Positions 8,597 through 17,387 of a stretch of 64,000 nucleotides of DNA are shown piece by piece (position 1 is the first letter of the stretch; the number at the start of each line of letters is the position of its first letter). The position numbers and the translations under genes are program-made. The notes beneath the pieces were generated by a model. It did not search any database. It was not told the DNA's origin and saw only the letters and a list, made by a program, of their open reading frames with translations. Source of the stretch: Streptomyces sp. G-G2 (GTDB lineage Bacteria; Actinomycetota; Actinomycetes; Streptomycetales; Streptomycetaceae); assembly GCF_030063135.1 (NCBI RefSeq), contig NZ_JASISO010000035.1, positions 1 to 64,000 on the forward strand, read 5' to 3'.

Positions 8597-8967
8597 GGAC
8601 GACTCCGGTGGGGGGAGTGGGACGGCGGGGATGGGGGAAAGCCGTGAGAAGTGACGGGTGCGGGACTTGTGGGGTTGTCCCGCAGCCAAGTTGGTCCAGA
8701 CCAATCCCCATGTCAAGGGTCTTTGCAATGTGGCCGGAAACGGCCGCCCGAGCGGGCCGGGTTGTCTGTGTTGTCTGGGTTTCTGGCCGCCCCGTGACAC
8801 GTGTTGGCAGTACCGGAATCGACAAGGCCCTGCCCCGTCGGCGAGGACGCGGATAGGGTGCTCGGGCAGGAGGGAAACGCGTCGATCGTTTGCGGTCGCG
8901 CAGGATGTGCGCGGATGTGAAAGCTGCGCCAACATCCGTGGCGTACGGGGTGAACGGGGGGATTCGC
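8597..8967. other. 371-bp divergent intergenic region between chitinase and Tad locus
   Basis: Holds the promoters of the chitinase (minus) and of the first Tad-locus gene (plus). The only clear element is the palindrome at 8691-8704. The rest shows no hairpin or obvious consensus promoter. Confidence 0.6.
8691..8704. promoter_or_regulatory. dre-like DasR operator, TTGGTCCAGACCAA
   Basis: TTGGTCCAGACCAA differs from the established DasR responsive element core (TGGTCTAGACCA) only at one central base and has perfect 6-bp arms. It lies 95-108 bases upstream of the chitinase start. DasR is the GntR-type GlcNAc regulator that represses chitin-use genes in Streptomyces, and many chitinase promoters carry such direct or inverted elements. 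Confidence 0.85.
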
Positions 8968-9954
8968 GTGCCGACCGCCATCGCTGTCACCAGCGCCGAT
9001 CTGGTGCTGCCCGCCCCCGACCGGCACACCCCGGCGGCCGCCGTACTGCGCCCGCCCGAGCAGCTGGACCTGGAGGGCTCGCTCTCCGAGACCACCGCCC
9101 TGCTGGAGCGGCACGGGCACGTGGTGGCCGTCGTACCGTCCTGGCTGCCGGGCGCGACCGTCCGCCGCCTGCACACCGTGCGGGCCATCCTCGAAACCGA
9201 CCGGATCGCGCTCATCGGCACCGATCTGCCGCCCCTGGCGACCGCCCTGCTGGTGCGTCAGCTGCGCCAGCTCAGCGTGTGCGACTTCAGCCCCGGAATC
9301 ATCGCGTCCGCCGCCCGGCTGCTCTCCCACTACATCTACGCGGGCGCGCTGCTGGGCACGGTGGCCAAGCTCGACCGGGTCCCCGTCGGGCTCAAGGCGC
9401 ACGCCCGGTCCTGGACCCCCGGCGCCCAGTTCGCCGTAGTGGCCAACCCCGAGCCGTACCTGGTCAAGCTCGGCGGCTCGGGCGGGGGCGGCGGGGCGCA
9501 CGGGGCCGGTGGCGTCGTCCTGCCCCCCGGACCCGCTTTCGCCACCCACCTCACCTTCGCCCGCGGCCAGCTCGCCTCCGACTGGGTCACCGCCGAACTC
9601 GCCCCCGCCTGGCAGGTCCAGGGCGTCATGGAGAACCCGCTGCCCGCGGACTCGCCCGGCTGGTGGGCCACCGGGAAGCTGGTCGAGTTCGCCGCGGCCA
9701 TCCCCGACATCGGCATGCTCTACCAGCTGGTCGCCTCGGTCCGCCGCGACCAGTGCCGCTGGTGCGGGGCCGAACTCATCGGCGACCGCTGCGGATTCTG
9801 CGCCGCCCCGCTCGTGGTGCCACCCGCGGCCGTCCCTGGAGCCCGCTCGGGGGCGGGGCAGGGCCCCGGGCCAGGCCCGGGCGCCGCGTCCGCGCCCCGC
9901 TCCGGTCCCGCCTCCCGCCCCGCCTCCGCGTCCCGCCCCAGATCAAGATCCTGA
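8968..9954 (+). CDS. Tad-locus first gene, unknown protein with C-terminal zinc ribbon
   Basis: 328 residues from a GTG at 8968, chosen because GGGGGG lies 6 bases upstream; the frame is open further up without a better start. I do not recognise residues 1-265, which look globular (alternating hydrophobic strands and helices, GHVVAVVPSWLPGATVRRLH, RIALIGTDLPPLATALL). Near residue 270 a single zinc ribbon, CRWCGAELIGDRCGFC, is followed by a low-complexity Pro/Ala/Gly/Ser tail. No signal or membrane segment. It is 36 bp upstream of cpaB and is probably co-transcribed with the pilus genes, suggesting a cytoplasmic assembly or regulatory role, but no function can be assigned. Confidence 0.75.
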   Translation: MPTAIAVTSADLVLPAPDRHTPAAAVLRPPEQLDLEGSLSETTALLERHGHVVAVVPSWLPGATVRRLHTVRAILETDRIALIGTDLPPLATALLVRQLRQLSVCDFSPGIIASAARLLSHYIYAGALLGTVAKLDRVPVGLKAHARSWTPGAQFAVVANPEPYLVKLGGSGGGGGAHGAGGVVLPPGPAFATHLTFARGQLASDWVTAELAPAWQVQGVMENPLPADSPGWWATGKLVEFAAAIPDIGMLYQLVASVRRDQCRWCGAELIGDRCGFCAAPLVVPPAAVPGARSGAGQGPGPGPGAASAPRSGPASRPASASRPRSRS

Positions 9955-9990
9955 CCGGCCCGAACGAAGAACGACGAGGTAGTCCCGGCC

Positions 9991-10692
9991 ATGAACTCAC
10001 GCCAGCGCCGCGGCGTCATCCTGCTCATCCTGTCGGTCCTGTGCGCCCTCGGCGCCTTCGCCGGGGTGCTCACGGTGATCGGCGACGTCAACTCGAAGGT
10101 CGGCCCCGAGGTCGTGGCGTACCGGGCCAAGGGCGACATAGCGCCCTACAGCCCCCTGAACGCGGGCCAGTTCGAGGAGATCAGGATGCCCAAGCGCTGG
10201 CTCTCCGCGACCGCGGTGACCGACCTGGGCGCCGTACGGGACAAGATCGCGCTCACCACCCTGCGCAAGGGCTCCCTGCTCCAGAGCGACATGGTGGTCG
10301 ACAAGCCGCAGCTCCAGGCCGGTGAGCAGGAGATCGCCATCATGATCGACGCGGCGACCGGAGTGGCCGGAAAGATCTACTCCGGGGCCAAGGTCAACAT
10401 CATCGCCACCTTCAAGGGCGCCAAGGACACCGATCCCGCCCGCGCGGTGATCATCGTGGCCAACGCCCGCGTCATCAACGTCGGCAAACTGACCTCCCTC
10501 GACAAGGACAGCAGCCGCACCGGACCGGCCGAGGTGGTCCCGATCACCTTCGCCCTGAACACCAAGGACACCCAGCGCGTCGCCTACGCCGAGTCCTTCG
10601 CGGCGCACGTCCGGCTGGCGCTGGTGGCCCCCGGCACCGAATCGGTACCCGGCCCGAGCGAGCGCACGTACACCCTCGACGGGGACAAGTGA
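9991..10692 (+). CDS. cpaB: Flp pilus assembly protein CpaB/RcpC (SAF domain)
   Basis: 233 residues: short basic N-terminus, one transmembrane helix (about 8-30, GVILLILSVLCALGAFAGVL), then a SAF-type domain (AYRAKGDIAPYSPLNAGQFE, TLRKGSLLQSDMVV) and a RcpC-type second half (AIMIDAATGVAGKIYSGAKV). In Gram-negative Tad systems CpaB/RcpC is a periplasmic, peptidoglycan-related assembly factor; here the domain would sit outside the membrane. It lies 7 bp before cpaE in the operon. GAGGTAG precedes the ATG. Confidence 0.88.
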   Translation: MNSRQRRGVILLILSVLCALGAFAGVLTVIGDVNSKVGPEVVAYRAKGDIAPYSPLNAGQFEEIRMPKRWLSATAVTDLGAVRDKIALTTLRKGSLLQSDMVVDKPQLQAGEQEIAIMIDAATGVAGKIYSGAKVNIIATFKGAKDTDPARAVIIVANARVINVGKLTSLDKDSSRTGPAEVVPITFALNTKDTQRVAYAESFAAHVRLALVAPGTESVPGPSERTYTLDGDK

Positions 10693-10699
10693 GGCCCGG

Positions 10700-12004
10700 A
10701 TGACCACCCGAATCCTCCCCGCGGTCAGTGACCCCGAGGCCGCCCGATCCATCATCACCCTGCTCAGCCAGCTCCCCGAGGCCGAGCCCGCGGCCCCCGT
10801 GCCCGACTCCACCTCCCTCCTCGACACGCTGGCCCGGCTCGCCGCGGACTCCCTCGACGAGCTGCCCGAGGTGGTGCTCGTCCACGAACGGATCGGTCCG
10901 GTCCCGGCCCTCGAACTGATCCGGGAAGTGGCGCTGCGCTTCCCGGCGGTCGGCGTCATCCTGGTCAGCTCCGGCGCGAGCCCCGGCCTGTTCTCCGCCG
11001 CCATGGACTCCGGCGCCCGCGGCCTGATCGGGCTGCCCCTGGCCTACGAGGAACTCGCCGCCCGCGTCCAGGCCGCCGCCCAGTGGTCCGTGGGCGTACG
11101 CCGCCACCTGGGCCGGGGCCCCGACGTCCTGCCCGGCCCCGGCGGCCGCCTGGTCACCGTCTCCGGGGCCAAGGGCGGAGTGGGCACCACCTTCACCGCC
11201 GTCCAGTTCGCGCTGGCCGCCGCCGCCTCGGGACGGCGTACCGCACTGGTGGACATGGACCTCCAGGCCGGGGACGTCGGCTCATACCTCGACGTGCAGT
11301 TCCGGCGCTCCATCGCCGACCTCGCCGGGATCCAGGACATCTCGCCCCGCGTGCTCCAGGACGCCGTGTACGACGACCGCACCGGGCTCGCCCTGCTGCT
11401 GGCCCCCGGCGAGGGCGAGCGCGGCGAGGAGGTCGACGACCGGGCCACCCGCCAGATCGTCACCGCCCTGCGCGGCCGCTACGAGCTGGTCGTCATCGAC
11501 TGCGGCACCCAGCTGACCGGAGCCAGCGCCACCGCCGTGGAGATGGCGGACGTCGCGGTCCTGGTCACCACCCCGGACGTGGTCGCCGTACGCGCCGCCA
11601 AGCGGATGGTGCGCATGTGGGAACGCCTCCAGGTGCGCAAGCCCGAGGAGACCTCCATGGTCGTCAACCGCTGGAGCAAGCACACCGAGATACAGCCCTC
11701 CCTCATCCAGAAGATCACCAAGACCCGGGCCACCCGGACCCCGGTCCCGGCCAACTTCAAGGAACTCCAGGCCGTCGTGGACGCGGGCCGGGTCCAGGAC
11801 CTCGACAACCGCTCCACCGTCAAGCAGGCCCTGTGGACCCTGGCCGGGGAACTGGGCCTGCTGACCGCCCCGGACGCGGCGGAACCCGTGACGGCCGCCC
11901 CGGGCGGCACCCTCGCGGTGCGCGCGAGCAGCGGTGTGGCCCGGCTGCGCGGCGGCGACCGCGGCGCGGTGAGCCCGTGGCGGCGCCGGACGGGGGAGGG
12001 CTGA
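10700..12004 (+). CDS. cpaE: CpaE/TadZ-like ParA-family ATPase
   Basis: 434 residues. The N-terminal ~135 residues are a receiver-like fold without a clear phospho-acceptor Asp (VVLVHERIG, VGVILVSSGASPGLFSAAMDSGARG), as in TadZ/CpaE atypical receiver domains. The ParA/MinD ATPase follows from about 150 with deviant Walker A SGAKGGVGTTFTA (Lys near 158), switch DMDLQAGDVGSYLD and Walker B LVVIDCGTQLT. The last ~60 residues are a linker-like tail. TadZ/CpaE places the pilus secretion machine at the pole or other sites. The stop is only 3 bp before the next gene. Confidence 0.9.
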   Translation: MTTRILPAVSDPEAARSIITLLSQLPEAEPAAPVPDSTSLLDTLARLAADSLDELPEVVLVHERIGPVPALELIREVALRFPAVGVILVSSGASPGLFSAAMDSGARGLIGLPLAYEELAARVQAAAQWSVGVRRHLGRGPDVLPGPGGRLVTVSGAKGGVGTTFTAVQFALAAAASGRRTALVDMDLQAGDVGSYLDVQFRRSIADLAGIQDISPRVLQDAVYDDRTGLALLLAPGEGERGEEVDDRATRQIVTALRGRYELVVIDCGTQLTGASATAVEMADVAVLVTTPDVVAVRAAKRMVRMWERLQVRKPEETSMVVNRWSKHTEIQPSLIQKITKTRATRTPVPANFKELQAVVDAGRVQDLDNRSTVKQALWTLAGELGLLTAPDAAEPVTAAPGGTLAVRASSGVARLRGGDRGAVSPWRRRTGEG

Positions 12005-12007
12005 GCG

Positions 12008-12403
12008 ATGACCGGTGGGGGGCGCGCGAAGGTCCGGGGGCTCCGGCGGGGGCGCGGGCGCGGTGACCGGGGACAGGTCGCGATCGAGTTCCTCGGCACG
12101 GTCCCGCTGATCCTGCTGCTGGTGGTCGCGGTGTGGGAGTGCGTACTGATCGGCTACGCGTTCTCGCTCGCGGGGAACGCGGCGGACGAGGCGGCGCGGG
12201 CGGGGGCGGCCAGGGACGACGGCGCGTGTGCGACGGCCGCGGGCCGGCACATCGGCGGGGCGTGGCGGATGACGTCCAACTGCCGCACCTCCGGCGACAT
12301 CTACAAGGCGACCGTCACCCTCAAACTGCCGGTCCTCTACCCCGGTCTCGACATCGGCATCGACATCACCGGCGAGGGCGGCTCCGCCAAGGAGAAGGAG
12401 TGA
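12008..12403 (+). CDS. TadE-like pseudopilin 1
   Basis: 131 residues: Arg/Gly-rich leader, then DRGQVAIEFLGTVPLILLLV, a class III prepilin-type site (cleavage after Gly, Glu at +5) leading into a single hydrophobic helix. The exported part has three cysteines. TadE-family proteins are processed by the prepilin peptidase and help pilus assembly. The start overlaps the ribosome-binding GGAGGG at the end of cpaE. Confidence 0.88.
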   Translation: MTGGGRAKVRGLRRGRGRGDRGQVAIEFLGTVPLILLLVVAVWECVLIGYAFSLAGNAADEAARAGAARDDGACATAAGRHIGGAWRMTSNCRTSGDIYKATVTLKLPVLYPGLDIGIDITGEGGSAKEKE

Positions 12404-12406
12404 CCT

Positions 12407-12799
12407 GTGAGGAGTGACATGCACCGGAAGCGGAAGTGGCGCTCCGAGCGCGGTCAAGTCGCGCTGGAGTACATCGGGTTCGTCCCCATCGTGCTCTTCG
12501 TCGGCCTGTGCGGGATCCAGCTCGGCTGGATCGGCTACGTCCACGAGCAGGCCGACACCGCCGCCCGTACGGCCGCCCGCGTGGAGGCCCGTACCGGCGG
12601 CGGCGGAGAGGCCGCGGGCCGGGCCGCCATCAGCAGCGGCCTCGCCTCCCGCGCGGTGATCGTGGTCTCGAAGAACGCCGACGCGGTGACGGTGACGGTG
12701 ACGATCGCCGTCAACTCCATCGTGCCCGGGCTCAGCGTCGACCCGGCCACCCGCACCGCCGTCATGCCCAACGACGACCCGAAGGTGACCGGACCATGA
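12407..12799 (+). CDS. TadE-like pseudopilin 2
   Basis: 130 residues from GTG at 12407 (or 126 from ATG at 12419, which has AGGAG four bases upstream). SERGQVALEYIGFVPIVLFV gives a prepilin-type cleavage site with Glu at +5, then one transmembrane helix. EQADTAARTAARVEA is typical of TadE-like pseudopilins. The stop overlaps the tadA start (ATGA), so the two are translationally coupled. Probably pairs with the preceding TadE. Confidence 0.87.
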   Translation: MRSDMHRKRKWRSERGQVALEYIGFVPIVLFVGLCGIQLGWIGYVHEQADTAARTAARVEARTGGGGEAAGRAAISSGLASRAVIVVSKNADAVTVTVTIAVNSIVPGLSVDPATRTAVMPNDDPKVTGP

Positions 12800-14241
12800 G
12801 CCTGCGTTCCCGGGTCAACACCCCCGACGACCGGCACAGCCCCCGCGAGGACGGCCGTCTGGTCTCCTCGTACCGCGCCAAACTGCTGGAGGAGATCGAC
12901 CTCGCCGAGATGTCCGCGCTCGCGCCCGCCGAGCGCCGGGCGCGCCTGGAGCGCGTACTCGGACACATCATCAGCCGCGAGGGGCCCGTCCTCTCCACCA
13001 TCGAGCGCGCCCAGCTGATCCGCCGGGTCGTCGACGAGGCCCTCGGCCTCGGCGTGCTCGAACCGCTCCTCGAAGACCCCTCCATCTCCGAGATCATGGT
13101 CAACGGCCCCGACCAGATCTTCGTGGAGCGCGGCGGCCGGGTCGAGCGGCTCCCGCTGCGCTTCGCCTCCCACGAGCAGCTGATGCAGACCATCGAGCGG
13201 ATCGTGTCCACCGTCAACCGCCGCGTGGACGAGGCCAATCCGATGGTCGACGCCCGGCTGCCGAGCGGCGAGCGCGTCAACGTCATCATCCCGCCGCTGT
13301 CCCTGACCGGCGCGACCCTCACCATCCGCCGCTTCCCGCGCGCCTTCACCTTGCACGAGATGATCGGCCTGGGTTCGCTCGACGAACAGATGCTGCTCCT
13401 GCTGTCCGGGCTGGTCCAGGCGAAGATGAACCTGATCGTCTCCGGCGCCACCGGAACCGGCAAGACCACCCTCCTCAACGCCCTCTCCGGCCTGATCCCG
13501 GAGGGCGAGCGGATCATCACCATCGAGGACTCCGCCGAACTCCAGCTCCAGCAGCCCCACGTGATCCGCCTCGAATCGCGCCCCGCGAACGTCGAGGGCA
13601 ACGGCCGCATCACCATCCGCGACCTCGTCCGCAACTCCCTGCGCATGCGCCCCGACCGCATCATCGTCGGCGAGGTGCGCGGCGGCGAGACCCTCGACAT
13701 GCTCCAGGCCATGTCCACCGGCCACGACGGCTCCCTCGCGACCGTCCACGCGAACAGCTCGGAGGACGCCCTGATGCGCCTCCAGACGCTGGCGTCGATG
13801 TCCGAGGTCGAGATCCCCTTCGAGGCCCTCCAGGACCAGATCAACAGCGCCGTCAACGTCATCGTCCAGCTGACCCGTTTCGGTGACGGCTCGCGCCGGA
13901 TCACCGAGATCTCCGTCCTCGACTCGCACGGCCGCGAACCGTTCCGGATCACCCGGGTGTGCCGGTACGTCGCCCAGCCGCCCGGGCCCGACGGGCGCGT
14001 CCTCGGACACTTCGAGTACGGGCCGCTGCCGCGCCGGGTCGCGGACCGGCTGTACATGAACAACCAGCCGGTCCCGCAGGCCTTCGGGGTCGCCCTGAGC
14101 GGCGCCGCGCAGCAGCCGCGCCACGCCCCGCACGCCCCGCACGCGCCCCATCCGCTCGATCCGCCGCACCCGCTCGGCCCGCCGTACCCGCCCCACCCGC
14201 TCGATCCGCTGAATCCGCTCGACTCCCGGAACATCCTGTGA
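12796..14241 (+). CDS. tadA: TadA/CpaF secretion ATPase
   Basis: 481 residues of the type II/IV secretion ATPase family. N-domain about 35-150 (PLLEDPSISEIMVNGPDQIFVERGGR), Walker A GATGTGKTTLL with K223, Asp box IITIEDSAELQ, Walker B region MRPDRIIVGEVRGGETLDML and His box STGHDGSLATVHAN. It powers Flp pilus assembly at the cytoplasmic membrane. ATG overlaps the stop of the upstream TadE. The last ~45 residues are an odd His/Pro-rich tail (PHAPHAPHPLDPPHPLGPP) not found in canonical CpaF. Confidence 0.95.
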   Translation: MSLRSRVNTPDDRHSPREDGRLVSSYRAKLLEEIDLAEMSALAPAERRARLERVLGHIISREGPVLSTIERAQLIRRVVDEALGLGVLEPLLEDPSISEIMVNGPDQIFVERGGRVERLPLRFASHEQLMQTIERIVSTVNRRVDEANPMVDARLPSGERVNVIIPPLSLTGATLTIRRFPRAFTLHEMIGLGSLDEQMLLLLSGLVQAKMNLIVSGATGTGKTTLLNALSGLIPEGERIITIEDSAELQLQQPHVIRLESRPANVEGNGRITIRDLVRNSLRMRPDRIIVGEVRGGETLDMLQAMSTGHDGSLATVHANSSEDALMRLQTLASMSEVEIPFEALQDQINSAVNVIVQLTRFGDGSRRITEISVLDSHGREPFRITRVCRYVAQPPGPDGRVLGHFEYGPLPRRVADRLYMNNQPVPQAFGVALSGAAQQPRHAPHAPHAPHPLDPPHPLGPPYPPHPLDPLNPLDSRNIL

Positions 14242-15176
14242 ACCCTCTCGTGCTCCTCACCATCGGAGCCACCCTCCTGGCCTGCCTGCTGGTCGTCTTC
14301 GGCGTGCACGCCTACGCCGCCGGGCGCGCCCAGCGCGCGGCCCTGGTCGAACGGCTCTCGGCGAGCGGCGAGCCCCCGCCCACCGGCCGCACCCGACGCT
14401 TCCGGGCGGTCGACCGCAGACTGCGTGGGACCGCGTTCGGCCGCTGGGTCGAGGTCAAACTCGCCACGACCGGACTGGACCTGACCCCGGGCGAGTTCCT
14501 CGTGTACGTCCTGGCGTCCGTGGCCGCCGTCTGGCTGCTCTCCGCCGCCTTCCTGGCCCCCTTCTTCGGTCCCGTGGCGGGCCTGATCGGGCTCTGGGCC
14601 GCGAACGCGTTCCTGAACTGGCAGCGGGCCCGGCGTACGGAACGGTTCATCAACCAGCTCCCCGAGCTGGCCCGGATCCTCGCCAACGCCACCCAGGCGG
14701 GCCTCGCCCTGCGGACGGCCATCGGCATGGCGGCCGAGGAACTGGAGGCCCCGGCGGGCGAGGAGCTCTCCCGCGTCGCCGACCGGCTCGCCGTCGGGCA
14801 CTCCATCGAGGAGGCCCTGGGGGAGATCGCCGAGCGGCTGCCCTCGCGGGAGCTGGTCGTGCTGGTGTCCACGCTGGTGCTCTCCGCGCGGGCGGGCGGG
14901 GCGATCGTAGGCAGTCTGCGCAACCTGACGGTGACCCTGGAGCAGCGCAAGGAGACCCGGCGCGAGATCCGCACCCAGCTCTCGCAGGTCACGGTCACCG
15001 CGTACCTGGTGCCCGCGATCGGGCTGGCCTCGCTGCTGCTGGTGAACGCGATGATGCCGGGGGCGCTGGACCGGATGACGGGCGCGTTCATCGGCCAGAC
15101 GGCGGTGCTCGTCTCGCTCGGTTTCTTCGCCCTGGGGTTCATCCTCATCCGCCGCCTGTCCAAGATCGACGTGTGA
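14238..15176 (+). CDS. tadB: TadB inner-membrane platform protein
   Basis: 312 residues from GTG at 14238, overlapping the tadA stop by GTGA. Type II secretion F-domain (about 110-250: FINQLPELARILANATQAGLALRTAIG, ELVVLVSTLVLSARAGGAIVGSL) with membrane helices at the N-terminus (LLTIGATLLACLLVVFGVHA), near residue 85, and two at the C-terminus. TadB and TadC form the membrane platform on which TadA acts. Confidence 0.92.
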   Translation: MNPLVLLTIGATLLACLLVVFGVHAYAAGRAQRAALVERLSASGEPPPTGRTRRFRAVDRRLRGTAFGRWVEVKLATTGLDLTPGEFLVYVLASVAAVWLLSAAFLAPFFGPVAGLIGLWAANAFLNWQRARRTERFINQLPELARILANATQAGLALRTAIGMAAEELEAPAGEELSRVADRLAVGHSIEEALGEIAERLPSRELVVLVSTLVLSARAGGAIVGSLRNLTVTLEQRKETRREIRTQLSQVTVTAYLVPAIGLASLLLVNAMMPGALDRMTGAFIGQTAVLVSLGFFALGFILIRRLSKIDV

Positions 15177-15186
15177 GGGCCGCCGG

Positions 15187-16143
15187 ATGACCATGCCGCT
15201 CCCCGGCGCTCCGTCCGTACCGCTGGCCGCCTCGGTGGCGACCAGCGGGTGGACCGGGCCCGTACTCGCCCTGGCCGTCGGCCTGTGCGTCTTCGGCGCC
15301 TTCCACGGCCTGCGCCTCTACCGCGCCGACACCAAACTCCCCACCGACCTGGCCCTCGCCCTCGAAGTCGGCGCCACGCGCACCACCGCCGTCGGCTCCC
15401 TCGTCGACCGGATGGGCATCCGCTGGGCGCCGCTGGTCCAGCGCCTGATGGGCCCCGAACGGGTGGCCCGCAAGCGCCGCCAGATCGACATGGCGGGCAA
15501 CCCGGCCGGCCTCACCATCGACCGCTACGCCGCCCGTCGCGCGGTGTACGGGTTCCTCGGCGCCCTCGGCGCCTTCGCGATGCTGATCAACGGGCAGCTG
15601 GTCGCCGCGCTGCTGATGGTCGCCTTCGGGCTGTTCTGGATCGAGTTCGGCCTGTGGTCGGCGATCCGGGTCCGGCGCGACCACATCGAACGGACCCTGC
15701 CCGACTTCCTGGACGTCCTGGCCGTCGTGGTCAGCGCCGGGCTCGGCTTCCGGCAGGCGCTGGAGCGGGTCGCGGGCAAGTACGACGGCCCGTGGGCCGA
15801 CGAAGTGCGCATCACCCTCCAGCAGATGGACATGGGCGTCAGCCGCCGCCAGGCCTTCGACGACCTGCGCAGGCGCAACGACTCCGAGCAGGTCGCGCAG
15901 TTCGTCACCGCCCTCCAGCAGGGCGAGGAACTGGGTTCGCCGATTGTGGACACGCTGATCGCGATCGCCGAGGACATGCGGCGTACGGACGCCCAGAACG
16001 CCCGCCGCAGGGCCGCCCGCGCGGTTCCCAAGGCGACCTTCGCGGTCACCATGTTCATGCTGCCCGGGACGCTGATCCTGCTGGTCTGCGGCTTCGTCTA
16101 CGGCGCGAACGTCGACTTCGGCGCGCTCTTCGGGGGAGGCTGA
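15187..16143 (+). CDS. tadC: TadC inner-membrane platform protein
   Basis: 318 residues, second T2SS F-domain protein. Membrane helices near 25-42, 118-155 (FLGALGAFAMLINGQLVAALL) and C-terminal (TMFMLPGTLILLVCGFVYGA). DFLDVLAVVVSAGLGFRQALERV and FVTALQQGEELGSPIVDTLI are the TadC signature parts. 10 bp after tadB; the histidine-kinase gene starts 5 bp after its stop. Confidence 0.92.
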   Translation: MTMPLPGAPSVPLAASVATSGWTGPVLALAVGLCVFGAFHGLRLYRADTKLPTDLALALEVGATRTTAVGSLVDRMGIRWAPLVQRLMGPERVARKRRQIDMAGNPAGLTIDRYAARRAVYGFLGALGAFAMLINGQLVAALLMVAFGLFWIEFGLWSAIRVRRDHIERTLPDFLDVLAVVVSAGLGFRQALERVAGKYDGPWADEVRITLQQMDMGVSRRQAFDDLRRRNDSEQVAQFVTALQQGEELGSPIVDTLIAIAEDMRRTDAQNARRRAARAVPKATFAVTMFMLPGTLILLVCGFVYGANVDFGALFGGG

Positions 16144-16148
16144 CGACG

Positions 16149-17387
16149 ATGGCCTCACCGTCCTTCCCGATGCGCGCCTCCCTCTCCGCCTCCGCGCGCG
16201 GCCGCTCCGGTGCGGTCCGGGCGGCCGCGCGCGCGGTCCCGTCGCTGCCGCTCCAGGTCAACGCGCTGCAGGCGCTGTGCCGCCAGGTCTTCGCCTTCCG
16301 GCTGGTGATGCTCGCCCTGGGCGCCCCGCTCGCCCTCGCGCACACCGCGCGCGGCCTGCCGCTGTGGCTGGTCTCCGGGGCGCTGCTGAGCGTGGTCATG
16401 TTCTCGTACGCCCTCTTCCGGGACTGGGAGCGCTTCGGCCCGCTGCTGCTGCGCCACTCCTGGCTGCTCGCGGTCGACATGGCGGTCAGCGCGCTGCTCC
16501 TGGTCACCGCCACCCCCGAATCGCCGCTCGGCCTGGTCTCGGTCTGCACCCCGCTGCTGGCCGGGCTGGTCCACGGATGGCGCGGCTCGGCCCTGTACGC
16601 CGCCCTGCAGGCGGTGGCCGTGGCCGCGCTGGCCCCGCACGTACCGGCGGCGTACCTGCTGGCCACGCTGTGCCTGCTGGCGGGCGCGGCCGGGTCCTGC
16701 CTGCGCGGCCTGCTGCTGCGGTTCGGCGCCGCCAGCCAGGCGCTGACGGAGACCCGGGCCCGGCTGGCGGTGGCCGAGGCGGTCCGTGACGAACGGGCCA
16801 GACTGGCCCGGGAGATGCACGACTCGGTGGCCAAGACCCTGCACGGCCTGGCCCTGGCGGCGGACGCGCTGGCCCGTACGGACGACCCGGACGCGATACG
16901 CCGCCACGCCGCCCTGATCGCCGACGCGGCCCGCAGCGCGGCGGCGCAATCCCGGGACCTCCTGAGCGACCTGCGGGCAGCGGACCCCGCCGCGGTGTCC
17001 CTCACCCGGGAACTGGAGCACTGCGCGGCCCCGTTCGAGAACGTCGCGCTCTCGCTGCCGCCGGACCTCCCGGTGTACTCCCGCTCCGCCGCCCACCACA
17101 TCCTGTCCATCACCTCCGAGGCCCTGGAGAACAGCCGCCGCCACGCGGCCGCGACCAGGGTCACGGTGACGGCGGCCGTGACCGCCGACCGCCTCACCCT
17201 CACGGTCCGGGACGACGGTCGAGGCCTCGGGCCTGCGGCTCCCCGGACCGAAGAGGGCCGCTTCGGCCTGCTGGGCATGCGGGAGCGGGCGGCCGCGATC
17301 GGCGCGGAGCTGCGCGTGGCCCCCGCGTCCCCGTCGGGCACGGAGGTCCGCCTGACGGTTCCCCTGCCCGCGACGGGAGGACACTGA
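16149..17387 (+). CDS. NarL/DesK-type sensor histidine kinase in the Tad operon
   Basis: 412 residues. About five membrane helices in residues 45-190, then a HisKA_3 dimerisation helix with the phospho-acceptor H224 in REMHDSVAKTLHGLALAADAL, and a HATPase_c domain (N box ALENSRRHAA, G boxes VRDDGRGLGPA and GRFGLLGMRERAAAIGAELR). It overlaps the response-regulator gene (TGATG), so the two form a two-component pair. Its place between tadC and flp suggests it senses an envelope signal to control the pilus. Input unknown. Confidence 0.93.
   Translation: MASPSFPMRASLSASARGRSGAVRAAARAVPSLPLQVNALQALCRQVFAFRLVMLALGAPLALAHTARGLPLWLVSGALLSVVMFSYALFRDWERFGPLLLRHSWLLAVDMAVSALLLVTATPESPLGLVSVCTPLLAGLVHGWRGSALYAALQAVAVAALAPHVPAAYLLATLCLLAGAAGSCLRGLLLRFGAASQALTETRARLAVAEAVRDERARLAREMHDSVAKTLHGLALAADALARTDDPDAIRRHAALIADAARSAAAQSRDLLSDLRAADPAAVSLTRELEHCAAPFENVALSLPPDLPVYSRSAAHHILSITSEALENSRRHAAATRVTVTAAVTADRLTLTVRDDGRGLGPAAPRTEEGRFGLLGMRERAAAIGAELRVAPASPSGTEVRLTVPLPATGGH

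Noticed and set aside
5408..8647. Open frame of more than 1,000 codons on the plus strand
   Set aside because: It runs opposite to the M14 and chitinase genes, whose motifs and codon bias are clear; its own product is rich in Val/Gly/Arg/Asp without a family. High GC leaves antisense frames open.
12762..15194. 810-codon minus-strand open frame
   Set aside because: Antisense to the TadA and TadB genes; composition is Ser/Arg-rich and no domain is recognisable.
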